Part shown: positions 23,329-33,730 of the stretch, piece by piece | Layout of the letters: each line of letters starts with the position of its first letter | Numbering within the stretch: the stretch's first letter is position 1 | Assembly: GCA_028598985.1 (NCBI GenBank) | Contig: JAQRMV010000014.1 | Span: 1-40,023 of the forward strand | Origin: Gammaproteobacteria bacterium | GTDB lineage: Bacteria; Pseudomonadota; Gammaproteobacteria; Pseudomonadales; Balneatricaceae | DNA length: 40,023 nucleotides | Reading direction: 5' to 3' | Program-made: the position numbers and the translations under genes | The notes under the pieces: generated by a model | What the model saw: the letters and a program-made list of their open reading frames with translations, nothing else | What the model was told of the DNA's origin: nothing | Databases searched by the model: none

Positions 23329-24970
23329 TGGGACCCCCGATAACACGTTCTAAAATAGCAAAAATTAGCAAACATAAAGCTAGCAAAACCACCCCTGTCA
23401 CACCCGCCGCATCACTCTGATAACTGCCAAAGCGCTGATACATTAACAAGGGTAAAGTTTGAATATCAGGGCTGCCAAAGAGCGCTACTACGCCTAAGTC
23501 TCCAGCCGACATAGCGGCCACTAAAGCTAAAGCAAGGCCTATAGGTTTACGCAAAATAGGCCACTCTATCAATCGCAATCTAGGCCACTGTTTAATGTCT
23601 AAGCTACTACAAAGGCGATCATAGTCGGCGCCTATTTGCAGGTAGGCCACAGATAAGACACGTAATATATAAGGTAAGCCCATTAACGCGTTAACCAACA
23701 CAACAATATAGAGGTTAATTTCAAACACGTTAACGTAGGGACTTAAGCCTATAAATAATCCAGTGGCTAGCACCAACGGCGGCACCACCAATATTGCAGA
23801 TCCCATCCATTCCACAGCTATAGCTGCAGTCTTGTATCGCCGCCGCCAATGCCTTTGAGCTAACAATAAACCCCACGCCATCAATAAACTCAAAAAAGCA
23901 GAGCTCAACGCCACCCACAAACTGTTATATGCAGCGCGCCATAAGCGCATATCTAACAATACCTCAGACCAAGCGCTGTTTATTGCTGCCACAATAACCG
24001 CCAGTAAAGGTAACAAAACCAACAAAGTCGCCAATAGTAATACTATCGCATCGCTGACCTTACCCCATGCCGATTTTAAATCTGGACGCATATTGCCAGG
24101 GCCTGTCTCTAGGCTGGTAAACATATCGATAGGCCTACCTAATCGCAAACCAACCCATAATATACCGCCACAAAAGACGATTTGTAACAGGCTCAAATAG
24201 ACCCCTTTTGCCATATCAAAATCGAAGCGTATGGCCTGGAAAATAGCCACTTCAATAGTGGTGGCTTTAGGCCCACCCCCTAAGGTCATAACAATGGCGA
24301 AGCTAGTAAAGCACAAGGCAAAAATCAGGGCCGCCACTTGCGGCAATACGGTTTTTATATGGGGCCACTCAATATGCCACCATAATTCCTTAGATGTCAT
24401 CCCAAGCTGGCTTGACATGCGCCAGGTTTCAGCACTGATAGCGTCCAATCGTTGCAATATAATGCGCGCTGCCAAGGGTAAATTAAAAAACACATGGGCT
24501 AACAAAATTCCTGTTAAACCATACACATAACTATGTGGCTGGCCACCCACCCACTGCCACAACTGGTTAACGTAGCCATATTTTCCGTGTAATAAAATGA
24601 TACCAAACACTGCAATAATGCTAGGCACAACTAAAGCCACACTGAAACAGCGCAATAACAACCAGCGTCCAAAAAATTGTTGTCTACGGGTTAACGCCCG
24701 GGCCACTAATAAGGCTGTCGCTAAACTAGCTAGCGTAGACAAGCTGGCTTGCCACCAAGAAAACCACACCACGCGCCATGTATATGCATCGTTGAGGTAC
24801 AAAGTCCATTGGGCCTGATCTATGTAAGAATAAAAGGCCACCACAGCAATGATAAGGGGCATCAAAATCAATGCAAAGCTCATCGCACTGAACCAAAACC
24901 AGCGTGTCTTAATAGGATTGGATAATGCTGAAGAGGCTAAGCCGGGTATTTTAGGTATAGTGACGCTCAC
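23321..24970 (-). CDS. thiP: Thiamine ABC transporter permease ThiP (fused double permease)
   Basis: 549 aa, two binding-protein-dependent permease halves, TMTLGGGPKATTIEVAIFQAIRFDFDMAKG. Overlaps thiQ. GTG start overlaps the waaA stop. Confidence 0.85.
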   Translation of the reverse strand: MSVTIPKIPGLASSALSNPIKTRWFWFSAMSFALILMPLIIAVVAFYSYIDQAQWTLYLNDAYTWRVVWFSWWQASLSTLASLATALLVARALTRRQQFFGRWLLLRCFSVALVVPSIIAVFGIILLHGKYGYVNQLWQWVGGQPHSYVYGLTGILLAHVFFNLPLAARIILQRLDAISAETWRMSSQLGMTSKELWWHIEWPHIKTVLPQVAALIFALCFTSFAIVMTLGGGPKATTIEVAIFQAIRFDFDMAKGVYLSLLQIVFCGGILWVGLRLGRPIDMFTSLETGPGNMRPDLKSAWGKVSDAIVLLLATLLVLLPLLAVIVAAINSAWSEVLLDMRLWRAAYNSLWVALSSAFLSLLMAWGLLLAQRHWRRRYKTAAIAVEWMGSAILVVPPLVLATGLFIGLSPYVNVFEINLYIVVLVNALMGLPYILRVLSVAYLQIGADYDRLCSSLDIKQWPRLRLIEWPILRKPIGLALALVAAMSAGDLGVVALFGSPDIQTLPLLMYQRFGSYQSDAAGVTGVVLLALCLLIFAILERVIGGPND

Positions 24971-26262
24971 TTGAGCAAAGCCTGTTCTAAGGTAGATTCT
25001 ATCGCTGACAGATGGCGCTGGAGCGCACCCTTTTGTATCTCTATAAACGCTTTACCTGCTGCCCCCATAGAAGTTCTAAGGTCGCGGTCGCTTAGGAGTT
25101 TAGTCACATCTGCCAATAACCGCGATTTGGTCGTCACGAGCAACCCTTGCGCTTGCTCCAATTGATCACATACTTGGGAAAAATTAAAACAATTAGGCCC
25201 CATGATCACTGGCTTACCTAGGGCCGCCGCCTCTAAGGGATTATGCCCTCCCGTTTCGGCCAAACTGCCCCCTACAAAAACCAAATCGGCATTACCATAG
25301 AACTGCATTAACAACCCCATAGCATCCACTAACAATACCCGTCGAGGGTGTGTATTGTAGGCTTGCTGTTGATCACGACTAATCTTGCTTGGGCTGTCTA
25401 ACTGGCTATACCTAAGCCAAGGCAAACCTGATTCTTGGCATAAGTCTGCTACTTCATCAAATCTTTGTGGGTGTCTTGGGACTAACACTAAGGTCCCTTG
25501 AATGGCTTCTGGGAGATGATGCCAGGCTTGTAATAAACTCGCTTCTTCACCACTGCGTGTACTGCCGCACACCCAGTACAAACCTTCAGATACGGCCAAA
25601 TTAAGTGGCTTTTGTTCATCAGCAATCACTAAATCATATTTCAAACTGCCTAAAACTCTGATGGTGCTGGCATCCGCCCCTAGACCTAATAACCGCTGGG
25701 CAGAATCTTGGTCTTGCACCAAAAGCTGGGTTAATTTATTGAGCATGGGTGTGACTAACCAAGAGATGCGTGCGTACCCCTTGGCAGACCGTGCCGACAT
25801 ACGGCCATTAACTAGAAAGGAGGGGATTTTTTTGCTCGCAAAGGTGGCAATGAGATTGGGCCACAGTTCAGTTTCAACGAGTATTAATGCCCTGGGCTTT
25901 ACCCGCCGCACCATGAGCCAATTGGCTATACCTAGGTCGAAAGGTAAATAACCCCAACTCACTCGATCATTGTGAGCAAACAACTGTAAACATCTAGCCT
26001 GGCCGGTAACACTAGTGGTGGTCACCAATACTGGCAATTTTAACTCACTAACAATAGCCTCTACCAAAGGGGCAATAGCGTTAAGCTCGCCAACACTGGC
26101 CGCATGGACCAACACCGGTTGATGTTGTTTGCGGGGCAACCACCCATAGCGCTGCCAAAAGCCGCTACGAAATTCTGGGCGACGCCAAATAAACAGCAAA
26201 TGAAATATCACACCAAACGGCAAAGCTAAATAACATGTGCAGGTATAAACGAAGAGTGCCAC
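24967..26262 (-). CDS. waaA: 3-deoxy-D-manno-octulosonic acid (Kdo) transferase
   Basis: [67 protein letters not shown]. Confidence 0.95.
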   Translation of the reverse strand: MALFVYTCTCYLALPFGVIFHLLFIWRRPEFRSGFWQRYGWLPRKQHQPVLVHAASVGELNAIAPLVEAIVSELKLPVLVTTTSVTGQARCLQLFAHNDRVSWGYLPFDLGIANWLMVRRVKPRALILVETELWPNLIATFASKKIPSFLVNGRMSARSAKGYARISWLVTPMLNKLTQLLVQDQDSAQRLLGLGADASTIRVLGSLKYDLVIADEQKPLNLAVSEGLYWVCGSTRSGEEASLLQAWHHLPEAIQGTLVLVPRHPQRFDEVADLCQESGLPWLRYSQLDSPSKISRDQQQAYNTHPRRVLLVDAMGLLMQFYGNADLVFVGGSLAETGGHNPLEAAALGKPVIMGPNCFNFSQVCDQLEQAQGLLVTTKSRLLADVTKLLSDRDLRTSMGAAGKAFIEIQKGALQRHLSAIESTLEQALLK

Positions 26263-26329
26263 GGGTACAAAAATACCTTTTATTTGTTAAACTAATATTA
26301 ACTCTTATATTTACTGACGCCCCAATTCA

Positions 26330-27370
26330 ATGAAGATCGTCAACCTGATATCTGGTAAAGACTTAGGCGGCCCTAAGCAAACTTTTTTACATTACAGTGA
26401 TAATTTACGCGAATTAGGTCACCAAGTCACTTCTGTCATCCGACCAAAGGCTCAACTAGAGCCTTTATTACGGCAGCGAAAGCTAGACTATTTACTGTTA
26501 GATTACCCACGTACCCGCTTGCCCGGATTAAAAACCATTGCGATAAAGCGCCTTAAAAAACTCTTTTTGCAGCAAAATCCACGTCTGGTGATTGTCCATA
26601 AACCCATAGATGCAGTACTTGCCCGGGCTGCCCTACCCAACGACTGTCGGCTTATATTAATACTGCACAGCTATACTGCAGCAGGGATTAATGCAGCCGA
26701 CTTGCTAATTTGTGTATCCCCCGTATTGGCTGAATTTGCCCGCCAACAGGGTTACTCTGGACAGTTAGAAATCATCCCTAATTTAGTAGAGCTGGGCCTA
26801 ATCGAACCCACAAGTCGAGCGCCTCGGGCCATTCCCGTTATAGCCACCATGGGCATACTCAGGCGCACTAAAGGGCAAGATATCCTTCTGCAAGCAGCCC
26901 GTATTTTACGCCGCCGCAACATCGCATTTAAATTAGTGATTGCCGGCAAAGGTCGCTGGGACAAAAAAATTAATAAAATGATCCAACAGCTCAACTTAGC
27001 CGACATCACACAGCGTTTGGCATGGGTGGGCAATCAACAACGTGATGGGTTTATTGATGCCGCCGACATTTTTTGTGTACCGTCGCGGGGTGAAACATTT
27101 GGTATGGTGGTGATTGAAGCCATGGCCCGAAAGCGCCTTGTTGTTGCCACTCGATGCGGCGGCCCTCAAGGTATTATTGAACACGCTAAAAACGGCTTAT
27201 TATGTGACATCAATGCCCAAAGTTTAGCCGACACATTAGCCCAAGCCATTGCCTTAAAAGACCACGAGTATCAGTTAATGTGTGAGGCCGCCTATGTTAC
27301 CGCTAGGGACCAATACAGCCCAGAGCCAGTAAAGCGCCAGATTGAAGCAGTGTTACAGCAATACCAATAA
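26330..27370 (+). CDS. GT4-family glycosyltransferase (probably LPS/envelope glycan)
   Basis: Glycosyl transferases group 1 pattern: VPSRGETFGMVVIEAMARKRLVVATRCGGPQGIIEHAKNGLL (EX7E). Located beside waaA. Confidence 0.88.
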   Translation: MKIVNLISGKDLGGPKQTFLHYSDNLRELGHQVTSVIRPKAQLEPLLRQRKLDYLLLDYPRTRLPGLKTIAIKRLKKLFLQQNPRLVIVHKPIDAVLARAALPNDCRLILILHSYTAAGINAADLLICVSPVLAEFARQQGYSGQLEIIPNLVELGLIEPTSRAPRAIPVIATMGILRRTKGQDILLQAARILRRRNIAFKLVIAGKGRWDKKINKMIQQLNLADITQRLAWVGNQQRDGFIDAADIFCVPSRGETFGMVVIEAMARKRLVVATRCGGPQGIIEHAKNGLLCDINAQSLADTLAQAIALKDHEYQLMCEAAYVTARDQYSPEPVKRQIEAVLQQYQ

Positions 27371-27712
27371 CCATACTAGGGCGCACTGTATTAACCCCAA
27401 TAAAACGGCCGCAGAGGCCACGTCTTTAGCCACACCAGACCAAGGGTGATGTGCTTCGCCATGGCGGTTAATGGCCGCCTCAATACCAGTATTAAGCAAT
27501 TCTGTGATCAATACGATAAACAGGCTCATCACTAATATTGCGCTCTCTAACTTAGACTCTGGCCACCATAAAGCAAACGGTAACATGATTAATAATAACA
27601 AACTTTCTTGCTGGAAAGCCGTTTCGTTACGCCAAGCAAAGGTCAGCCCTTTCCATGAATAGCCACAGGCCTTGATCAACCGCTTTACACTGAAATATTT
27701 ATGAGTCGTCAC
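27353..27712 (-). CDS. dgkA: Diacylglycerol kinase
   Basis: 119 aa, NTGIEAAINRHGEAHHPWSGVAKDVASAAVLL (DAGK signature near ELLNTGIE). Confidence 0.93.
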   Translation of the reverse strand: MTTHKYFSVKRLIKACGYSWKGLTFAWRNETAFQQESLLLLIMLPFALWWPESKLESAILVMSLFIVLITELLNTGIEAAINRHGEAHHPWSGVAKDVASAAVLLGLIQCALVWLLVLL

Positions 27713-27714
27713 TT

Positions 27715-29478
27715 TTAAGCACCTTCTTTCGACTGAAACTGCAACTGGTGCAAATGTGCATACAGGCCTTGCTTTTCAAGCAGTTCTTGGTGGTTACCTT
27801 GCTCTGCAACCTGACCTTCATCCATCACCAAAATAACATCGGCCTGCTCAATAGTAGAAAGGCGATGGGCAATCACTAAGGTAGTGCGGCCTAACATGGC
27901 TTGGCCTAATGCTGCTTGTATATGACGCTCTGACTCTGTGTCTAAGGCCGAAGTGGCCTCATCAAGCACCAGCAGTGGTGCGTCTTTTAATAAGGCTCTT
28001 GCGATAGCAATGCGCTGGCGCTGACCACCCGACAAAAGCACACCAGACTCACCCACCATAGTGTCTAAACCTAAACTCATGCGGTCTGTAAATTCGCACA
28101 CTCGTGCGGCTTTGGCCGCGGCAATAATTTGTTCAGGACTGGCGTCGTGCATAGCGCCATAGGCAATATTTTGAGCAATAGTGCCGTCGAATAACACCAC
28201 CTGTTGGTTCACCAAGGCAATTTGCCGGCGCAAATCTACTCGAGTAAGGTCTTGAATGTTCTCTCCATCGAGTAAAATTCGCCCCTCTTGTGGTTCATAA
28301 AAACGCAGCAATAGGTTAATTAATGTGGATTTACCACTACCAGAACGCCCCACTAAAGCCACCACTTGGCCGGGACTGATATGAATAGAGATTTGTTTCA
28401 ATAGAGGGTGCTGGTCATAACTAAAACTTACCCCATCGAACATTATATTACCTGTTGACCTTACTAGCTTCTTTGTACCTAAATCTGTTTCTGGCTGCTC
28501 GTCTAACAAGGCGAAAATGCTTTGGGACGCGGCAATACCCTGCTGCAAAATGCTGTTAATTTCAGTCATTGAACGGAGCGGTTTAGTTAACATGCCTGAA
28601 GCGGTAATAAAGGCAATAAACTGTCCCGCTGTCATGGTGTTAATGATGCTGGGGTGTAAGGCCAGGTAAATCAAAACAGCCATGGCGATGGCAACAATCA
28701 TTTGCACCAAGGGGGTGGAAATGGATTCGGCCAGAGCCAGCTTCATGGCTTGCTGGCGGTTATTATTACTAGCTGCCGAAAAGCGCTTTTGTTCCTGATC
28801 TTGTGCACCAAACACACGCACTACTTCATAGCCTTTAATCGCTTCACTCGCGCTGGCCGTCACTTGGCCCATACTGTCTTGTAAATTAGAACTGATATTT
28901 CTAAAGCGTTTAGCCGCTTTGTTTACAACCCACCCTATGAAGGGGCCTATGGTTAAAAATACTAAAGACAGCTGCCAATTTAAGTACACAATGTAAGCCA
29001 ACAAACCTACAATGGTTAGGCCTTCTCTTACAAAAATCTTCAACGCGTCCGTAGCCGCACCCGTCACTTGCTCAACATTAAAGGTCAATTTAGACAACAA
29101 AGTGCCCGAAGCGTTGCGGTGATAAAAGCGTGCAGGAAGCACTAATAATCGATTAAATATATCTAATCGAAGTTGATGTATAACTCGCCTTGCCACGTAA
29201 GTAATGCCGTAGTTGCCTAAGAAAAAACCCACACCACGAACTAAGAAGATAGCCAGCACAGCACCGGGAATGATCATTCTTGCAGCGCCATTGCTGTTCT
29301 CTACGCTATCAACCATGTATTCCATTAAGCTAGCAAAAGCAGGTTGCGTAAGCGCAAACAGCACAAAGCCTAAGATGCTTACGGAAAATACCACGCTATG
29401 CTGTAATACATAACCCAACAACCTTCTGTATGCACTCCAGGCGCCTAAAGATGGTGTTGGAGCTGCTGGCTTATTCAT
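27715..29478 (-). CDS. msbA: Lipid A export permease/ATP-binding protein MsbA
   Basis: Type I ABC exporter with TM domain and ATPase: ALVGRSGSGKSTLINLLLRFYEP, LSGGQRQRIAIARALLKDAPLLVLDEATSALD. Located in an LPS neighbourhood. Confidence 0.92.
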   Translation of the reverse strand: MNKPAAPTPSLGAWSAYRRLLGYVLQHSVVFSVSILGFVLFALTQPAFASLMEYMVDSVENSNGAARMIIPGAVLAIFLVRGVGFFLGNYGITYVARRVIHQLRLDIFNRLLVLPARFYHRNASGTLLSKLTFNVEQVTGAATDALKIFVREGLTIVGLLAYIVYLNWQLSLVFLTIGPFIGWVVNKAAKRFRNISSNLQDSMGQVTASASEAIKGYEVVRVFGAQDQEQKRFSAASNNNRQQAMKLALAESISTPLVQMIVAIAMAVLIYLALHPSIINTMTAGQFIAFITASGMLTKPLRSMTEINSILQQGIAASQSIFALLDEQPETDLGTKKLVRSTGNIMFDGVSFSYDQHPLLKQISIHISPGQVVALVGRSGSGKSTLINLLLRFYEPQEGRILLDGENIQDLTRVDLRRQIALVNQQVVLFDGTIAQNIAYGAMHDASPEQIIAAAKAARVCEFTDRMSLGLDTMVGESGVLLSGGQRQRIAIARALLKDAPLLVLDEATSALDTESERHIQAALGQAMLGRTTLVIAHRLSTIEQADVILVMDEGQVAEQGNHQELLEKQGLYAHLHQLQFQSKEGA

Positions 29479-29635
29479 TTATTGTCCTTTGCACTGGCTG
29501 AAATCTGCTTCATTGGTTAGCACTGCTAACATGGTTTGCATGGCGTGACCGCCTTACGCAGTGTAAACTCACTCATTGTTAATCATTAAATTAGCTCATC
29601 ATGGCTAATCACACCATACGTTTCTTGAATTCCAT

Positions 29636-30553
29636 ATGCCATCCGAAATCCCCTCACTAACCAAGTTCTACGCCCCTAAATACTGGCTTATTTGGCTTGG
29701 GCTAGGCATTCTTCGCCTGATTATTGTCCTACCCTGGACATGGCGCATGGCCGCTGGCCGAGCTATGGGTTGGTTATTGTATCAGTTATCTGGGCGCAGG
29801 AGATCCATTGCGCAAACCAATATTGCCTTATGCTTTAGCCACTTAACGGCATCCGAGCAGAATGACTTGGTCCGCAAAACGTTTGCTGATAATGGCATCG
29901 GCATTATTGAGACCGCCATGGCGTGGTGGAGTTCCCGTAGTACATTTAACAACCGCGCTGATGTCACAGGCGGGGAACTCATCGATACTGCACAGCAACA
30001 AGGGCATGGCGTATTGTTAGTGGGGGCTCACTATAGCAGCCTAGATTTAGGTGGTATTTTGCTCGCCCAAAACCGCCCCTACTATGCTACCTATCAGCGC
30101 CATGGTAATGCATTAATGGACGCTATCATCCGTCGTGGGCGCTTGCAACATTTGTCAGGCATGGTGGAACGTGATGATATTCGCCAAGTCATACGACTAC
30201 TTAAGCAGGGCAAAACTGTGTGGTTAGCACCCGATCAGGATGTAGGACCAGAGCGTTCGGTGTTTGCACCATTTTTTGGAATAGCAGCGGCTACAACACC
30301 CATTATTAGCCGCTTAGCTACGGCCACAGGCGCCAAAGTGTTACAGCTTAGCCATCACCGCATTCAACAAGATCAAGGCTACCAACTCAAAATTACCGAC
30401 AGCTTGTCTAATATACCTAGTGGGGACTTAGTGGCCGATGCCGCCGCTTTAAATGCCGCTATTGAATCTGAAGTGCGCAGCTACCCAAGCCAATATCTAT
30501 GGCTACATCGCCGTTTCAAAACCCGACCAGCCAATAGCCCTCACATTTATTAG
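29636..30553 (+). CDS. Lipid A biosynthesis lauroyl/myristoyl acyltransferase (LpxL/LpxM family)
   Basis: HX4D acyltransferase motif in GVLLVGAHYSSLDLGG, plus VWLAPDQDVGPERSVFAPFFGIAAATTPIISRLA and LWLHRRFKTRP. Confidence 0.92.
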   Translation: MPSEIPSLTKFYAPKYWLIWLGLGILRLIIVLPWTWRMAAGRAMGWLLYQLSGRRRSIAQTNIALCFSHLTASEQNDLVRKTFADNGIGIIETAMAWWSSRSTFNNRADVTGGELIDTAQQQGHGVLLVGAHYSSLDLGGILLAQNRPYYATYQRHGNALMDAIIRRGRLQHLSGMVERDDIRQVIRLLKQGKTVWLAPDQDVGPERSVFAPFFGIAAATTPIISRLATATGAKVLQLSHHRIQQDQGYQLKITDSLSNIPSGDLVADAAALNAAIESEVRSYPSQYLWLHRRFKTRPANSPHIY

Positions 30554-30568
30554 TCGGGTGATCGACTA

Positions 30569-33568
30569 TTATTGCCCCATCATATCCACCCAAATAGTTT
30601 TTACTTTTTGACGCTGCGCCCCTAAGTCATCAACAGACACCTCTCCCGCTTGATTTTGCAAGGTCAGCCGATGCTCAACAGCGCGCATGACCTGATAGGC
30701 TTCTCGTAAATCGTGGGCCTGCAATGGAGACAAAATTCCCTGTGTTTCAAAGGCCTCTAAAATACGGATATTGTCGGTAAAGGTGAGTAACTTTTCATCT
30801 TGGTGGGCGTGAGCTAATACTCCATATTGAACCATAAACTCAATATCCACGATGCCACCTTCATCGTGCTTGAGGTGGAATTGTGAGGTTAGCCCATCGG
30901 CATCAGGCTTACTGGCAAGTTGATGGTGCATTTTCTTGCGCATTTCTGTCACTTCACGTTTTAACGCTGGGAGCCCTCTGGCTTGACTTAACACGTCTCT
31001 ACGCACCTGCCAAAAGCCATTAAAAAGGGCATGACTGCCTGCCAGAGGCCGCGCCCGCACAAGGGCCTGATGCTCCCATGTCCATGCTTCGTTAAGCTGG
31101 TATTGTTTAAATGCAGACAAGGTAGATACGAGCAACCCTTTAGCCCCGTCTGGGCGTAGACGCATATCCACTTCATAGAGCTGACCCGCGGCGGTTACCG
31201 TATTGAGGTAGTTAATCATGCGCTGACCTAAACGGGTAAAAAACACACTATTGGCTACCGGCTTAGCACCATCTGTTTCTGATTGTGAGGGCATGTCATA
31301 AATAAATACCAAATCTAAATCGGAACCATAGCTTAATTCCCACCCACCCACTTTACCGTAGCCCACTACGATAAAATCATCACACGCACCGAGTTCATTT
31401 TGCGGGTTACCGTGGCGCTCTCGCAGCTCTCGCCACGCCAAATGCATGACCTGGCCCACCACTGCTTCGGCCACAAAAGTGAGCTGATCACTGGCCTTCA
31501 TTAGGGGGAGTCGCCCAGTCACTTCTTGGGCGGCCACACGCAATAAATGGGCGTGTTTAAAGTGCCTAAGGGCTTCCATTAATTGTTCGGTATCATCTTC
31601 TGGCAAACGCAGAAGGCTTTGTTCTAACTCTTGTTTTAATTCGGCAGCGTCGGGCACATTAAACAGGCTGTTAACGTCCAATAGCTCGTCCAGCAGCGAC
31701 GGCTGACGGGCAAGAAAATCTGCAAACCAAGAGCTCGCCGCACAAAGCTCAACCAACAAACTTAACGCGGCTGGATTTTCTAACAATAAAACTAAGTAAA
31801 CCGAGCGCCTTAACACGGCCTGTATAAGCACCAACACCCGTGAAATTGTCAGTGCTGGGTCTTCCTGTTTGGCTGCAATTTGCAAGATGTGAGGCATTAA
31901 CTGAGCTAAGCGCTCTTGAGCCACAGGCTGCATGGTTTGCGCGGATCGACTTTGGTGTAATTCCCAAAGATGCTGCAATATACGATCGGCATCTGCAAAC
32001 CCAGCTTGGGTTAATATGGCTTGCCATTCGGGCACCTGCGTCAATTGATCCGTTTGCCTAGCACTGTGTGCTATTTCCGCCCACAGCTGGTTTAGATGAT
32101 GATCGTTACCGGAGGGTTCGCTGGCTTCTTTTTCTGCCACCACCAACTCAAATTGCTGGTGGATAAAGTCTCTACTTAAATTAATTTCCGTTTGTAACTG
32201 TTGCCAATTGTCAAAATCTAACGCCAAAGCCAACCGCTGTTGCTCAAACGTTTGATCAGGTAAATCTTGAGTTTGTTTATCCTGTACAGCCTGTAAAGCA
32301 TGTTCCACATCTCGTAAAAACCAATAACACTGTCGTAACTGCTTCACATCGTCTGGTGCCAAACCTGCGGTGTCTGGCAATAAATCCAACACCTCCATTA
32401 AGCTTGTGGTTTGTAAACGAACGTCTCTTCCACCACGTATCAGCTGAAAAGCCTGCGCTATAAACTCTACCTCCCGAATGCCGCCTGTACCTAATTTAAC
32501 GTTCTGCTGAAGACCACGCCTACGCACTTCACTGGCAATCATTTGTTTTAGGCTGCGCAGCGAGGTAATAGCACTAAAATCTAAATAACGTCGATATACA
32601 AAAGGCCGCAGTAGCTCTAATAACTCCGCGCCACTGTCTTGATTGCCGGCAATAACACGAGCTTTAATAAAAGCATAACGCTCCCATTCTCTACCTTGCT
32701 GTTGATAATAAATTTCCATGGCATCAAAGCTAAGGGACAAAGCGCCACTGGTACCATAAGGCCGTAGCCTCATATCCACCCTAAACACATATCCGTCGGC
32801 CGTGACTGCGTCAATCGCCTGAATTAATCGCTGCCCTAAACGAATAAAAAATTGCTGATTATCCACGCTACGACGGCCACCTCGGGTTTCACCACCAGCA
32901 GCAAAGCTAAAAATCAAATCAATGTCGGAGGAAAGGTTAAGCTCCCTGCCCCCAAGCTTGCCCATACCTAACACCACTAATTCCTGAAACTGCCCTTCGC
33001 GATCACAAGGCTGGCCCCACTGTGACACACAATCTGCGTGCAACCATTTTAAGGCTTCGTCCACACAAACGTCCGCCAGATTAGATAATTCCTCTACTAA
33101 TGCTTTGCTCGTTCCTAAGCGGCAACGGTTACGCCAGATCAGTCGCACTTGGTGGGCTTTTCTAAATTCCCGAAGGCATTTGTGGAGCTGCGCTTCGTTA
33201 GTGATATTGCCCATAGACGCTGCCAACACCGCACCTAGCTCTTGTTTATCAAAAGCTTTGGACAAAAATGAGTAGTCTAAAAGATGAGGGTTTAACGCCA
33301 AAAGTTGAGCTGCAAACGGGCTTGCCGATATCACTTGAATGAGTTGTAACTGCTGCTCAGCATGTTGCCAACCTGCATGCTCTACACTCGACATGAGTTG
33401 CTCAAAACGTGCCACCACTTCTTCATGCAAAGGGGGTGACAATGTTGCTAGCTTTTTCAGGCTTGCGGTTGCTAATTCGGTCACTAACTTTGTCACTATA
33501 AACGTTACTCCAAAACTCACTTTAACAGGCCGCTGGCTGTGGGAAATTATAGCCAAAGGAGGTTGCAT
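30569..33568 (-). CDS. glnE: Bifunctional glutamine synthetase adenylyltransferase/deadenylase
   Basis: Two nucleotidyltransferase modules: VVLGMGKLGGRELNLSSDIDLIFSF and IVVGYGKVGGWELSYGSDLDLVFIYD. The ORF is 999 aa and the true start is probably ~25 codons internal. Confidence 0.95.
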   Translation of the reverse strand: MQPPLAIISHSQRPVKVSFGVTFIVTKLVTELATASLKKLATLSPPLHEEVVARFEQLMSSVEHAGWQHAEQQLQLIQVISASPFAAQLLALNPHLLDYSFLSKAFDKQELGAVLAASMGNITNEAQLHKCLREFRKAHQVRLIWRNRCRLGTSKALVEELSNLADVCVDEALKWLHADCVSQWGQPCDREGQFQELVVLGMGKLGGRELNLSSDIDLIFSFAAGGETRGGRRSVDNQQFFIRLGQRLIQAIDAVTADGYVFRVDMRLRPYGTSGALSLSFDAMEIYYQQQGREWERYAFIKARVIAGNQDSGAELLELLRPFVYRRYLDFSAITSLRSLKQMIASEVRRRGLQQNVKLGTGGIREVEFIAQAFQLIRGGRDVRLQTTSLMEVLDLLPDTAGLAPDDVKQLRQCYWFLRDVEHALQAVQDKQTQDLPDQTFEQQRLALALDFDNWQQLQTEINLSRDFIHQQFELVVAEKEASEPSGNDHHLNQLWAEIAHSARQTDQLTQVPEWQAILTQAGFADADRILQHLWELHQSRSAQTMQPVAQERLAQLMPHILQIAAKQEDPALTISRVLVLIQAVLRRSVYLVLLLENPAALSLLVELCAASSWFADFLARQPSLLDELLDVNSLFNVPDAAELKQELEQSLLRLPEDDTEQLMEALRHFKHAHLLRVAAQEVTGRLPLMKASDQLTFVAEAVVGQVMHLAWRELRERHGNPQNELGACDDFIVVGYGKVGGWELSYGSDLDLVFIYDMPSQSETDGAKPVANSVFFTRLGQRMINYLNTVTAAGQLYEVDMRLRPDGAKGLLVSTLSAFKQYQLNEAWTWEHQALVRARPLAGSHALFNGFWQVRRDVLSQARGLPALKREVTEMRKKMHHQLASKPDADGLTSQFHLKHDEGGIVDIEFMVQYGVLAHAHQDEKLLTFTDNIRILEAFETQGILSPLQAHDLREAYQVMRAVEHRLTLQNQAGEVSVDDLGAQRQKVKTIWVDMMGQ

Positions 33569-33730
33569 TGCTATAGAAACCTAAACCCTAACGGAAAAAT
33601 TCCCCTACAATCAAGCTAAACCCCAATTGAATGTAGTTTTTTCTAAATAAGTCATCGCTGTTTGATTGACACAACGGCCGCAGCGCGGCTTAATAGTACC
33701 TTTCCAACCCCAAGGTTATAGGTAATTATA

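Noticed and set aside
30551-30568. Small hairpin TAGTCG-GGTGAT-CGACTA between the lpxL-family gene and glnE as a bidirectional terminator
   Set aside because: Only a 6-bp stem with no clear T tract on either side; too weak to claim.
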